From an uncultured Clostridia bacterium (GTDB taxonomy: Bacteria > Bacillota > Clostridia > TANB77 > CAG-508), in contig CAPNDH010000030.1 of NCBI GenBank assembly GCA_948664205.1, positions 1 through 16,716 of the forward strand: a stretch of 16,716 nucleotides of DNA, given 5' to 3'. Shown here piece after piece: positions 7,321 to 15,593 of this stretch (its first letter is position 1; every line of letters begins with the position of its first letter). Under the pieces are notes generated by a model. That model saw only the letters and a list, made by a program, of their open reading frames with translations. It did not search any database and was not told the origin of the DNA. A program made the translations under genes and the position numbers.

Positions 7321-7347
7321 ATTATAGTCTAAAAAATTAAAATATGC

Positions 7348-7376
7348 TTGAAAAATAATTATATCTATGATAGTAT
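7348..7376 (+). promoter_or_regulatory. Promoter upstream of the 98-residue protein gene
   Basis: TTGAAA at 7348-7353, a 17-bp spacer, then TAGTAT at 7371-7376, about 57 nt before the start codon. Confidence 0.5.
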
Positions 7377-7432
7377 ACAGATGTAAACCAATAGAAACCA
7401 TTAAATAATAATTTATTTAAGGAGGAAAAAAT

Positions 7433-7729
7433 ATGAAAATTAACTATAATGAAATTAAAGATTACCAAAAATATTGGAAAGAATGTGAAAGCTTAACTCA
7501 AGAACAAAGACAAGGACTTATAGAATTATCCAATAAGCTGATAGAACGAGCAGAACAAAATGATGGAGAATTAGATGAAATTAAATTATTATATCCCGAA
7601 GATTTTAATGGTAGTTATAGAGTTTTTTCCGAATTTGCAGATTGTATGTGTGCACGTGCTAGCATAAGAGAAGAGGGTGGAGCTCAAATTAGTGGATGGG
7701 GCTACTGCCACGAAATTGAAGTAGAATAA
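7433..7729 (+). CDS. Small conserved-looking protein of unknown function
   Basis: The protein has 98 residues. A strong AAGGAGG lies 7 nt before the ATG, and the gene has its own promoter and a strong terminator, so it is a real single-gene unit. No signal or membrane segment is present. The N-terminal two thirds is charged and helical (KINYNEIKDYQKYWKECE, LTQEQRQGLIELSNKLIE); the C-terminus is Cys/Gly-richer (FADCMCARASIREEGG, ISGWGYCHEIEVE). I do not recognise the family. Confidence 0.8.
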   Translation: MKINYNEIKDYQKYWKECESLTQEQRQGLIELSNKLIERAEQNDGELDEIKLLYPEDFNGSYRVFSEFADCMCARASIREEGGAQISGWGYCHEIEVE

Positions 7730-7731
7730 TA

Positions 7732-7768
7732 AATAACGCGGAGATTAAGAGTCTCCGCGTTATTTTAC
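7732..7768 (+). terminator. Strong intrinsic terminator
   Basis: AATAACGCGGAGA (7732-7744) pairs perfectly with TCTCCGCGTTATT (7752-7764) around a 7-nt loop and runs into TTTTA. It follows the small-protein gene by 3 nt. Confidence 0.85.
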
Positions 7769-7784
7769 TAATTGAATTTCGACA

Positions 7785-7823
7785 AAACTTCCAAAAGTTC
7801 GCTATTGAAACTTTTGGAAGTTT
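7785..7823. repeat. Perfect 15-bp inverted repeat
   Basis: AAACTTCCAAAAGTT (7785-7799) and AACTTTTGGAAGTTT (7809-7823) are exact reverse complements with a 9-nt spacer. Each arm is also partly self-complementary (AACTT/AAGTT). It lies between the terminator and the nuclease gene and may be a terminator for the opposite strand, an operator or a small mobile-element relic. Confidence 0.55.
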
Positions 7824-7934
7824 ATGTTAATATAATTTTGTTTAGTATTTTATTTTAAATCTAATTAAAATTTTAGGATATTCTTTCCTAAAATATTTCC
7901 AAATTAATCAAAAATTAAACAAAAAGGAGTTGAT

Positions 7935-8735
7935 ATTATCGAGTTATTAGAATTAAAAAATGATTATACTTTTAAGCGTGTTTTTGGTTTTACAGGTAAT
8001 GAAGCAATTACTATAGATTTATTGAATTGTATATTAAAAGAGCCTGTTTCTAATATTGTTCTTGACTGTAATTCTATTGTTGAAAGAGAATTATTTGACG
8101 ATAAAGTTGGAATTCTTGATATTCGTGCTAAAATTAACAATTCAATTGATTGCGATATTGAAATGCAAGTAGTAGATAAAAAGAATATTGAGAAAAGAAT
8201 TTTATATTATTTAAGCAAAATGTACAGTAAAGGCATTAAAAAAGGTAAAAATTACATTGAAGCCAATAAATGTATAGCCATTTTATTTACAGACTTTGAA
8301 ATAAAAAATCTTGAAAATATACAAAAATACATAACAAAATGGAATTTTAGAGAAGAAGAATATAAAGATATTATATTGACAGATGTAATGGAAATATATA
8401 TAATCGAATTGCCAAAAGTACAAAAATATTCAGTAAATGATAAATTAGATACTTGGGTAAATTTTATTATAAAGTCAGGTGATATTGATATGAGTAAAGT
8501 AGATGAACCTATAAAGAAGGCAAAAGAAGTTTTAGAAGAAATAAGTATGGATGAACATGAAAGATATTTGGCAGATTTACGAGAAAAATATATATTAGAT
8601 CAAAACGCTCTTGAAATAACTGGATTTGAAAGAGCTAAAACCGAAATAGCAAAAAAATTAAAAGAAGAAAACGTTGATATTGAAATAATTATAAAAACAA
8701 CAGGATTAACAAAAGAAGAAATCGAAAATTTATAA
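7935..8735 (+). CDS. Rpn-family PD-(D/E)XK nuclease/transposase-like protein with a non-AUG start
   Basis: The protein shows the hallmarks of the recombination-promoting nuclease (Rpn; 'PD-(D/E)XK nuclease family transposase') family: ELKNDYTFKRVFG at the N-terminus, then GILDIRAK with the catalytic Asp and CDIEMQ with the E-x-Q pair, YYLSKMY, and a C-terminal helix ending TTGLTKEEIENL. Family homology starts well before the first NTG codon of the frame (TTG at 8022). The in-frame stop at 7905 leaves only ATT (7935) or ATC (7938) as starts near the AAAAAGGAG at 7921-7929, 5 or 8 nt away. The protein is 265-266 residues. Either initiation uses AUU/AUC, or the start was mutated from ATG and expression is reduced. 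Confidence 0.75.
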   Translation: MIELLELKNDYTFKRVFGFTGNEAITIDLLNCILKEPVSNIVLDCNSIVERELFDDKVGILDIRAKINNSIDCDIEMQVVDKKNIEKRILYYLSKMYSKGIKKGKNYIEANKCIAILFTDFEIKNLENIQKYITKWNFREEEYKDIILTDVMEIYIIELPKVQKYSVNDKLDTWVNFIIKSGDIDMSKVDEPIKKAKEVLEEISMDEHERYLADLREKYILDQNALEITGFERAKTEIAKKLKEENVDIEIIIKTTGLTKEEIENL

Positions 8736-8765
8736 TTTCAAAAAACTAAAATACTAAACAAAACA

Positions 8766-8858
8766 AAAAAGTCTACCAAAAGGGATGAGGTAAAATGACA
8801 CACATTTAAAAAAATAAAGTATGTCAATTTACCCCCATCCATTTTGGTAGACTTTTTT
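8766..8858. terminator. Palindromic terminator of the same family as 812-930
   Basis: Arms 8766-8801 and 8822-8858 pair over about 36 bp with a few mismatches (AAAAAAGTCTACC against the complementary GGTAGACTTTTTT), ending in a T-run in both directions. The inner core CAAAAGGGATGAGGTAAAATGACA (given here as CAAAAGGGATGAGG plus TAAAATGACA) parallels the core of the 812-930 element, while the outer arms are unrelated. Confidence 0.75.
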
Positions 8859-8878
8859 GCAAAATTCCTTAATTTTCC

Positions 8879-8907
8879 TTGCAAATAAAACACACTAATG
8901 ATAGAAT
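8879..8907 (+). promoter_or_regulatory. Promoter of ftsK/spoIIIE
   Basis: TTGCAA at 8879-8884, a 17-bp spacer, then TAGAAT at 8902-8907, preceded by TGA. The predicted start is near 8914, a leader of about 42 nt. Confidence 0.6.
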
Positions 8908-8955
8908 TAATCTATAAAAATGGGATTATTATAAAAACGAAAGGGAAGTTGAAAA

Positions 8956-11419
8956 ATGGCCAAAAGAGGTAGAAAAAAACAAAAAAAAGTAAGTATAGAT
9001 GTAGCAGTAGTATCAATGATAATAATAAGTATTCTGCTTGCTGTATTAATATATGCTAAATCAGGTTTTATAGGTAAGCATTTAAGCCCAGCTTTAGGTG
9101 GAATAATGGGAATAATAAAATACATAGTACCAATTGGAATATTTGCAATAGCAATATATATTTCAGTACATAAAGAAAGACAATATTTATCAACAAAACT
9201 AATGCAATACACAATATTTTTGGTATGTATAGCAATAATGCTTAGTGTATTTCAAATATCAGCAGGAAATATAAACATTTCAAAAGACGCAAAAGAAATA
9301 GCACAGCAAGCCTATTACCTAGGAGAAAGAGATATTGGAGGAGGAATAATTCGGAACAGCACTTGCAGTACCGCTAATTAACCTAATAGGTTCATTAGGA
9401 ACCATAATATTAACAATTGGTGTAGCAGTAGTACTAGTAATATTTATGTTTGCAATAAAACCATCAGAATTAATTGCAAATGCAGTAGATAGTTTAGAAG
9501 AAAGAAGACAAGAAAAGAAAAAAGACAAAGAAAAACAAAGAAAAGAAGTAAAATTATATAATGTAGCAGAAGTAGAGCCAAGAAAAGAAACTTTAAGAGA
9601 AAGAAGAATTCGCGAAAGAGAAGAAGCAAAGAAAAAAGCAATGGAAATTGATGAGAATCAATTAACAATTAACTTAAATGGATTAGAAGATAATAAAAAA
9701 CTAAAAAAATATAACCATGACAAAGATGAACTAATACCTTTAGGCTTAGAAAATGAGCCATTTAAACCAAATGTTATAGAAAACAACTTATTCAAGCAAG
9801 AAGTAGAAACAAAAGAAGAAAAAGTAAAAGAAGTATTAAACTTAGAACACACAAAAATAGTAGAAGAAGATAACTACGAATTTCCACCAATAGAACTTTT
9901 AAGCCAAGGAGAAACAAAAGGAATAAAGGGAGGAAAAAAAGCAGTAACAGACACAGCAACAAAACTTCAAAAAACATTATACAGCTTTGGCGTATCTGCC
10001 AAAGTAGAAAACGTATCAGTAGGTCCAGCAATAACAAGGTATGAATTAAAACCAGCAGAAGGTGTACGTGTCAGCAAAATAGCAAACCTAGCAGACGATA
10101 TAGCACTAAACTTAGCAGCAGAAAGCATAAGAATAGAAGCACCAATACCAGGAAAACAAGCAGTAGGAATAGAAATACCAAATAAAGAAAATGAAGTAGT
10201 TCATTTCAGAGACATAGTAGATACCGATAAATTTAAAGACCACAAATCAAAACTAGCCTTCGCATTAGGAAAAGACGTTGCAGGAGAGGAAATAATAACA
10301 GATATAGCAAAAATGCCGCACGTAATGATAGCAGGAGCAACAGGTTCAGGAAAGTCAGTATGTATAAACACATTAATATCAAGCATAATATACAAAGCAA
10401 AACCAAGTGAAGTAAAACTAGTAATGGTAGACCCTAAAATAGTAGAGTTATCAGTATATAACGGAATTCCACACTTACTAATACCAGTAGTAACAGACCC
10501 AAGAAAAGCAGCTGGAGCACTAGCATGGGCAGTACAAGAAATGGAAAATAGGTACGCAACATTTGCAGCAAAAGGAGTAAGAGACTTAAAAGGATATAAT
10601 GATGCAGTAAAAAAAGAAAGTGAAATAGGAACACTTCCACACATAGTAATAATAATTGACGAGCTTGCAGACTTAATGATGGTAGCAAAAAATGACGTAG
10701 AAGATGCAATATGTAGGTTAGCACAAAAAGCAAGAGCAGCAGGAATGCACCTAGTAATAGCAACACAAAGACCATCAGTAGATGTAATAACAGGTTTAAT
10801 AAAAGCAAACATACCATCAAGAATAGCGTTTGCAGTATCATCACAAGTAGACTCAAGAACAATACTAGATATGGTAGGAGCGGAAAAACTACTAGGAAAA
10901 GGAGATATGCTATTCTACCCAGCAGGAGCACCAAAGCCAGTAAGAATACAAGGAGCCTTCGTATCAGATAATGAAGTTGAAAAAATAGTAGACTTTGTAA
11001 AAACAGAAGGCGAGCCAAAATACAACGAAGATATAATAGAAAGCATAGAAAATGCAAATAAATCAGATAGAGAAATGGTAGAAGAAGCATCAGAAGACGA
11101 CACAGACCCATTCCTAATGGACGCAATAGAAGTAGTAGTAGAAACAGGTCAAGCCTCAACCTCATTCATACAAAGAAGGTTCAAAGTAGGCTATGCACGT
11201 GCAGGAAGAATAATAGACCAAATGGAAGAACGAGGAATAATATCAGGCTACCAAGGAAGCAAACCACGTGAAGTACTAATGAGCAAAGAAAGATGGCAAG
11301 AGCTAAAAATGGGAACAACCCCAGTAACCACTCCAGCCGAACCAACCTCAGAAGTAGCAAAAGCCATGGACACAATAAAGAAAATAGGAGCCCTAAACTC
11401 AAACCAAGAAGAATACTAA
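8956..11419 (+). CDS. ftsK: FtsK/SpoIIIE DNA translocase, encoded through one +1 shift at CGG
   Basis: Two frames form one protein of 820 residues if the C of the in-frame CGG at 9352-9354 is skipped (132 codons before, 688 after). Residues about 15-155 hold the multi-pass membrane domain; the shift restores ERDIGGGIIG-TALAVPLINLIG, which matches the conserved GGG(x)IG loop before the last helices (SLGTIILTIGVAVVLVIFMFAI). Residues about 160-290 are a charged linker. The motor has Walker A AGATGSGKS (about 459-467), Walker B IVIIIDELADLMM (D568, E569) and RPSVDVITGLIKANIPSRIAF. The winged-helix gamma domain (VETGQASTSFIQRRFKVGYARAGRI) begins near 722. It pumps chromosomal DNA through the septum or into the forespore. 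A TAA in the destination frame at 9347-9349 and the source-frame TGA/TAA end at 9379-9381 confine the shift to about 30 nt. A near-essential gene is unlikely to be a pseudogene. Confidence 0.9.
9352..9354 (+). other. CGG +1 frameshift site 4 (ftsK)
   Basis: The reading is GGA ATA ATT CGG AAC AGC. Dropping the C gives ATT GGA ACA GCA CTT GCA GTA (IGTALAV), in phase with the whole remaining FtsK motor. Confidence 0.88.
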
Positions 11420-11444
11420 AAAATATAGTAAACATTAAAAGAAT

Positions 11445-11480
11445 TGTAGGGGCGATTAGCAATCGCCCGCTCTTCGAAGA
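11445..11480. repeat. GTAGGGGCGATT/AATCGCCC hairpin element
   Basis: GGGCGATT (11450-11457) pairs with AATCGCCC (11461-11468) around AGC, preceded by GTAGG and followed by the palindrome TCTTCGAAGA (11471-11480). It shares ends with the repeat inside the SPFH-like gene. It lies between ftsK and the SET gene and may act as a terminator, though there is no clear T-tract. Confidence 0.6.
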
Positions 11481-11519
11481 AATTGCTTAAAAATGGACAA
11501 TTGAAGGAGGCTAGTAGAC

Positions 11520-12026
11520 ATGATTAAATCAAGATTATCAAATAAAGTTGAAGTAAGAAATAAATCCTTAAATGGCAAAGGGATTTTTGCAAAAGAAGAT
11601 ATAAAAAAAGGTGAAATAGTATTTATAAAAGGGGGACATATTTTAACAAGAGATGAAATATTTTCTACTAGAATAATAAATAGTTATTTTCCAATTAGTG
11701 ATGAATATTTTTTAGGTGCTACTAATAAAGAGGAAGAAGACTTAATAAAATTATATCAAAACCATTCTTGCAACCCTAATGTAGGACTACATGGAGAGAT
11801 TACATTTATAGCGATGAGAAATATAAAAAAAGATGAAGAGTTAACAGTAGATTATGCATTTGTAGATAATGAAGACTATACATTTAAATGTACATGTGGT
11901 TCTAAAAATTGTAGAAAAACAATAACAGGATTTGACTGGAAAATTAAAGAATTGCAAGATAAATATTATGATTATTTTGCACAATATTTAAAAGATAAAA
12001 TTGATGAAGAAAGAAGTAAAAAATAG
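11520..12026 (+). CDS. SET-domain protein (putative lysine methyltransferase)
   Basis: The protein has 168 residues and starts at an ATG 9 nt after GGAGG. The SET fold is complete: NKSLNGKGIFAKEDIKKGE (about 15-33), NHSCNPN (81-87, the S-adenosylmethionine/lysine-channel knot), ITFIAMRNIKKDEELTVDY (catalytic Tyr at 112) and a post-SET zinc cluster C124-x-C126-x4-C131. Known SET proteins methylate lysines of proteins using S-adenosylmethionine. In bacteria the substrates are poorly known, and no histone-like gene is adjacent. A short basic/acidic helical tail follows. The next gene starts 66 nt downstream on the same strand. Activity is inferred from motifs only. Confidence 0.85.
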   Translation: MIKSRLSNKVEVRNKSLNGKGIFAKEDIKKGEIVFIKGGHILTRDEIFSTRIINSYFPISDEYFLGATNKEEEDLIKLYQNHSCNPNVGLHGEITFIAMRNIKKDEELTVDYAFVDNEDYTFKCTCGSKNCRKTITGFDWKIKELQDKYYDYFAQYLKDKIDEERSKK

Positions 12027-12092
12027 AAAATAATTATATTGCGAAGATATTCAACTTCCAACATTCAAAACACAAAAGAAAGGTAAGAAAAA

Positions 12093-13724
12093 ATGCCAAA
12101 AGATATTTTTTCAAAAATAATAAAAGACTATAACAACGAATTAGAAATAATACTAGAAAAGAAGGCTTTTTCAAGTGACGTAAAAAACCTTCTTTTAAGC
12201 ATGTTATACAAAATTGAAAATGCTTATGAAGACTACAAAAAAGTAAAAGTAAACGTATGTGAAAAAAAGCAATTTGTAAAAGAAATATTAGAAACAATAA
12301 AAGATAAATGCGATGAAATAGAAATAATAAAACCATTATCAGAAGAAGGAAAAAAACTATATGAAAACAATATAAATTGCATAGTAGACAAAGAAAACAA
12401 AAAAATAAAAACCTTTCAAAACGAAAAAAGCATATTAGATGCAATTCTGCAAATGAGGCAACAAGATATAGAACTAAATGAAAAATATGAGCTAATAGAA
12501 AAGCCAATAAAAGAGCTACTAAAAATAGGAAACAATATGAACTCATTAGAAGTAATAAGAGACTTCAACGGTTGGTCATGGGATATAACAACAATAGAAA
12601 TGAAAAACATAATATATAATAAACTATATCAATTACTAATAATATTAATAGGAAGCAAAATAATAGACACATGGGTAAACAATAGAAAAAGTGAAGAAAC
12701 AGACGAAATTCCAAGTAATGTAATACTTAGCAGTAAATATAATGAAAACTATGGAATAACAAAAAAAGAAATGCAAGAACAAAAAGACTATGTAGAAGAA
12801 ATAGTAAGTAGATTCTACAAATTATATGGAAAAGAAAAAACAAAACAATTCTTTGAAAAATTAGTACAAATAATAATACTAGAAAATTCAAAAAATGATG
12901 AGAAATACAAAGAAAAAATAAACAAAGAAATAGAGCAAATAGAAGAAGAACTAGAAAAAATGAAAAACAACAAAACATTTTTAGAAGAACTATCAATTCA
13001 AAAGAAAAAAATAAACAAACAAATAAAAGAGATAGACACAATATTAAATGACGAAAAAGAATTAAAAAAAGACTATGAAAAAAGAAACAAAAATCTACCA
13101 AATAAAGAAAAAATATTTAGTGTAAGTCATTTAAAATTAATGTATGAAAAGCAAAGAGAAAAGCTATTAAAAGAAATAAAAGCAATAAACTCAAAAATGG
13201 AACCACAAAAGTTTATAGAAATAAAAAGAAATCTACAAGAAAAACTAGAATTTTATAAACATATAGAAATAGAAGAAACAACAAATAAAAACACATTAAG
13301 ACTATTAAAAGAGATAGAAGAAATATTTTTAAAATGTATATCAGAAAAAATAGAAAAAGCAAACGAAAAAAGTGAGTTAGAAAAAATAATATATGAATTA
13401 AGATACTACAAGTTAATACCACCAGTAGTAACAAAAGAAACAGACGAAATAGAAAGAAAACTAATAAAAAAAGCATCTGAACAAAAAATACTAACAAAAT
13501 TCAGTGAAGAAGAAGAAACAAATTATCAAATATTAAAACAAATATTCACAAGCAAAATAATAGACCTAAATGAAATAGTATACACACTAAAATATACAAA
13601 AGGAACACTAACCCTAAACATATACGACGGAAACACCCACGACGAAACAAAACAAATCGAAATAACCGAAAAAACAGAATTAAACGTAAAGCTAAACAAA
13701 AAAATAAAAATATTTCCTAATTAG
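12093..13724 (+). CDS. Large Lys/Glu-rich coiled-coil protein of unknown function
   Basis: The protein has 543 residues. AAAGG lies just upstream of the ATG. It is almost wholly charged helix; strong heptad-like stretches run through residues about 275-350 (KEKINKEIEQIEEELEKM, QKKKINKQIKEIDTI) and 375-430. One hydrophobic patch (YQLLIILIGSKII, about 178-190) might be a buried helix or a membrane contact. The C-terminus (about 495-543) looks beta-rich (YTLKYTKGTLTLNIYD). There is no signal peptide or recognisable catalytic motif. The stop codon TAG (13722-13724) lies inside the first unit of a GGGAC repeat. The only CGGs are out of frame. I do not recognise the family. Confidence 0.8.
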   Translation: MPKDIFSKIIKDYNNELEIILEKKAFSSDVKNLLLSMLYKIENAYEDYKKVKVNVCEKKQFVKEILETIKDKCDEIEIIKPLSEEGKKLYENNINCIVDKENKKIKTFQNEKSILDAILQMRQQDIELNEKYELIEKPIKELLKIGNNMNSLEVIRDFNGWSWDITTIEMKNIIYNKLYQLLIILIGSKIIDTWVNNRKSEETDEIPSNVILSSKYNENYGITKKEMQEQKDYVEEIVSRFYKLYGKEKTKQFFEKLVQIIILENSKNDEKYKEKINKEIEQIEEELEKMKNNKTFLEELSIQKKKINKQIKEIDTILNDEKELKKDYEKRNKNLPNKEKIFSVSHLKLMYEKQREKLLKEIKAINSKMEPQKFIEIKRNLQEKLEFYKHIEIEETTNKNTLRLLKEIEEIFLKCISEKIEKANEKSELEKIIYELRYYKLIPPVVTKETDEIERKLIKKASEQKILTKFSEEEETNYQILKQIFTSKIIDLNEIVYTLKYTKGTLTLNIYDGNTHDETKQIEITEKTELNVKLNKKIKIFPN

Positions 13725-13777
13725 GGACAATTAGGGACAGTCCCCAATTGGGACAAATGGGACAATTTGGGACGGGG
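13716..13777. repeat. Cluster of GGGAC repeat units
   Basis: Five GGGAC units are spaced 9-16 bp apart (TTAGGGACA, TTAGGGACAG, TTGGGACAA, ATGGGACAA, TTGGGACGGGG), plus one inverted GTCCCC (13740-13745). ATTAGGGAC and GTCCCCAAT can form a small hairpin. The first unit overlaps the stop codon of the coiled-coil gene. It is related to 6271-6356 and 15469-15486. Confidence 0.6.
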
Positions 13778-13808
13778 TTAAGATGCGTCAAAGAAAGGAA
13801 GAATTTTT

Positions 13809-15461
13809 ATGAAAATTACTTTTTTAGGAGCAACTAAAACTGTTACTGGCTCTAACTTTTTAGTGGAAGCGGCAGGCAAAAAGTTTTTGGTTGACTGTGG
13901 AATGTATCAAGGAGCAGCACAAGATGAATGGGAGAATTCATCACCTTTTGCATTTGATGCAAATGAGTTAGACTTTATGCTACTTACTCATGCACACATA
14001 GACCACTCAGGTAGAATACCAAAGTTATATAATGAAGGTTTTAGAAAACCTATATATGCCACAAAAGCAACTTGTGATTTGTGTTCTATAATGTTGCCAG
14101 ATAGCGGTCATATTCAAGAAATGGAAATTGAATGGAAAAATAAGAAAAGAGTAAGAAAAGGCTTAGACCCAATTCCACCACTTTATACAGCCGAAGAAGC
14201 TCTAAAATGTTTAGATATATTTTACCCAATAAAATATGATGAAATAATTGATATAGACGAAAATATACATGTACGTTTTAATGATGCTGGGCATATGCTT
14301 GGTTCAGCTATTATTGAAATATGGGCAGACGAGAATGGAAAAAGAACAAAAGCAGTATTTACAGGAGATCTAGGAAATAATGATATACCATTATTATCTG
14401 AGCCAACTATGATTGAAGATGCAGACTATTTAGTAATGGAATCAACTTATGGTGGAAGACTTCATAATAGAGACGAAAATAAAGCAACTGAATTTTTAAA
14501 AATAGTTTCAGAAACCTTAGATAAAGGCGGAACAGTTGTAATTCCTTCTTTTGCAGTAGGAAGAACACAAGAAATTTTATACGAACTAAACCAATTAAAA
14601 GAAATAATACAAGATGAAGACTTTAGAAAAAAATATGAAACGTTAATGAGAGCGCCAGTATATGTAGATAGCCCACTTGCAATATCTGCAACAGAGATAT
14701 TTAAAGATAATATGGAATTGTTTGATGAACAAACACAAGAAATAATGAGAAGCGGAGATAACCCATTAGAGTTTCCGGGTCTTCAGTTTACAAGAACAGC
14801 AGAAGAATCAAAAGAGCTAAATGCAAAAAACGAATCATCAATAATAATATCAGCAAGTGGAATGTGTGAAGTAGGAAGAATAAAGCATCACTTAAAGCAT
14901 AACCTTTGGAACCCAAACAGCACAATATTATTTGTAGGATACCAAGCACCAGGAACACTAGGAAGAAAAATAGTAGATGGAGCAAAAACAGTAAAACTAT
15001 TTGGTGAGGAAATTGCAGTAAATGCAAGAGTAGAATATATAGAAAGCTACTCAGGACACGCAGACCAAGAATGGCTATTAAACTTCATATATTCATTTAT
15101 AACAAAGCCAAAAACAATATTTCTAGTACATGGAGAACCAGAAGGTCAAGTAATATTAAAACAAAAAATACAAGGAACAACCGAAATACCAGTAATAATA
15201 CCAGAATATGGTGAACAATACGAATTAAACGAAGAAGTAGAAAGACTAGGAAGAGTAAAAGGAACAAAACAACGCGAAAAACAATTCATCCGCCTAGAAG
15301 TATTAGGAAGAATACAAACCCTAAAAGAAGAACTAGAAGACATGAGTACAATAGTAAAAGAAGAAATGCTAAACGAAGATGCAAATGACGGAGACATAGA
15401 GAAGTTAAATGACAGAATAAAAGAACTAGAACAGCAAATTGTAAAAATAGTAGAAGGCTAA
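13809..15461 (+). CDS. MBL-fold beta-CASP RNA-processing nuclease (CPSF73/YSH1-like)
   Basis: The protein has 550 residues. The metallo-beta-lactamase motifs are complete: FLVDCGMYQG, HAHIDHSG (H61, H63, D65, H66), DAGHMLGSA (H162) and FTGDLGN (D187). The beta-CASP region follows with VIPSFAVGRTQEILYEL, ASGMCEVGRIKHHL, SYSGHADQEWL (H417) and LVHGEPEG (H441). This family cleaves or trims RNA with two zinc ions in the cytoplasm. The last about 80 residues (from QFIRLEVLGRIQTLKEELEDM) form a coiled-coil extension beyond the usual core of about 450-470. AAAGGAAG lies before the ATG. All six CGG triplets in the gene are out of frame, a useful control for the CGG pattern. Confidence 0.93.
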   Translation: MKITFLGATKTVTGSNFLVEAAGKKFLVDCGMYQGAAQDEWENSSPFAFDANELDFMLLTHAHIDHSGRIPKLYNEGFRKPIYATKATCDLCSIMLPDSGHIQEMEIEWKNKKRVRKGLDPIPPLYTAEEALKCLDIFYPIKYDEIIDIDENIHVRFNDAGHMLGSAIIEIWADENGKRTKAVFTGDLGNNDIPLLSEPTMIEDADYLVMESTYGGRLHNRDENKATEFLKIVSETLDKGGTVVIPSFAVGRTQEILYELNQLKEIIQDEDFRKKYETLMRAPVYVDSPLAISATEIFKDNMELFDEQTQEIMRSGDNPLEFPGLQFTRTAEESKELNAKNESSIIISASGMCEVGRIKHHLKHNLWNPNSTILFVGYQAPGTLGRKIVDGAKTVKLFGEEIAVNARVEYIESYSGHADQEWLLNFIYSFITKPKTIFLVHGEPEGQVILKQKIQGTTEIPVIIPEYGEQYELNEEVERLGRVKGTKQREKQFIRLEVLGRIQTLKEELEDMSTIVKEEMLNEDANDGDIEKLNDRIKELEQQIVKIVEG

Positions 15462-15593
15462 TTCCAATTGGGGACGTTTCCTAATGGGGTATCTGTCACT
15501 TTTGGGAATTAATAAGAAAAAATGTAGAGGCTTAATCGGTTAGGAATACCGAATTACGCCCACAAAAATTAAAATAGAAAATAGGGGAAATAA
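15462..15593. repeat. Degenerate repeats upstream of the HExxH gene
   Basis: TTGGGGACGTTTCCTAAT (15468-15485) matches the GGGGAC(A/G)GTTCCTAATC arms at 6271-6356. A second element, AATGTAGAGGCTTAATCGGT plus TAGGAATACC (15521-15550), matches 541-570 inside the SPFH-like gene at 27 of 30 bases and ends in ACGCCC. Confidence 0.6.

Noticed and set aside
10201..11165. Long minus-strand ORFs opposite ftsK
   Set aside because: They are Leu/Ser-rich mirror frames of an A-rich coding strand, lack ribosome binding sites, and overlap a clearly conserved protein.
13716..13777. CRISPR-like array in the GGGAC repeats
   Set aside because: Units are short (about 9-10 bp), irregularly spaced and degenerate, with no unique spacers of constant length and no cas genes.
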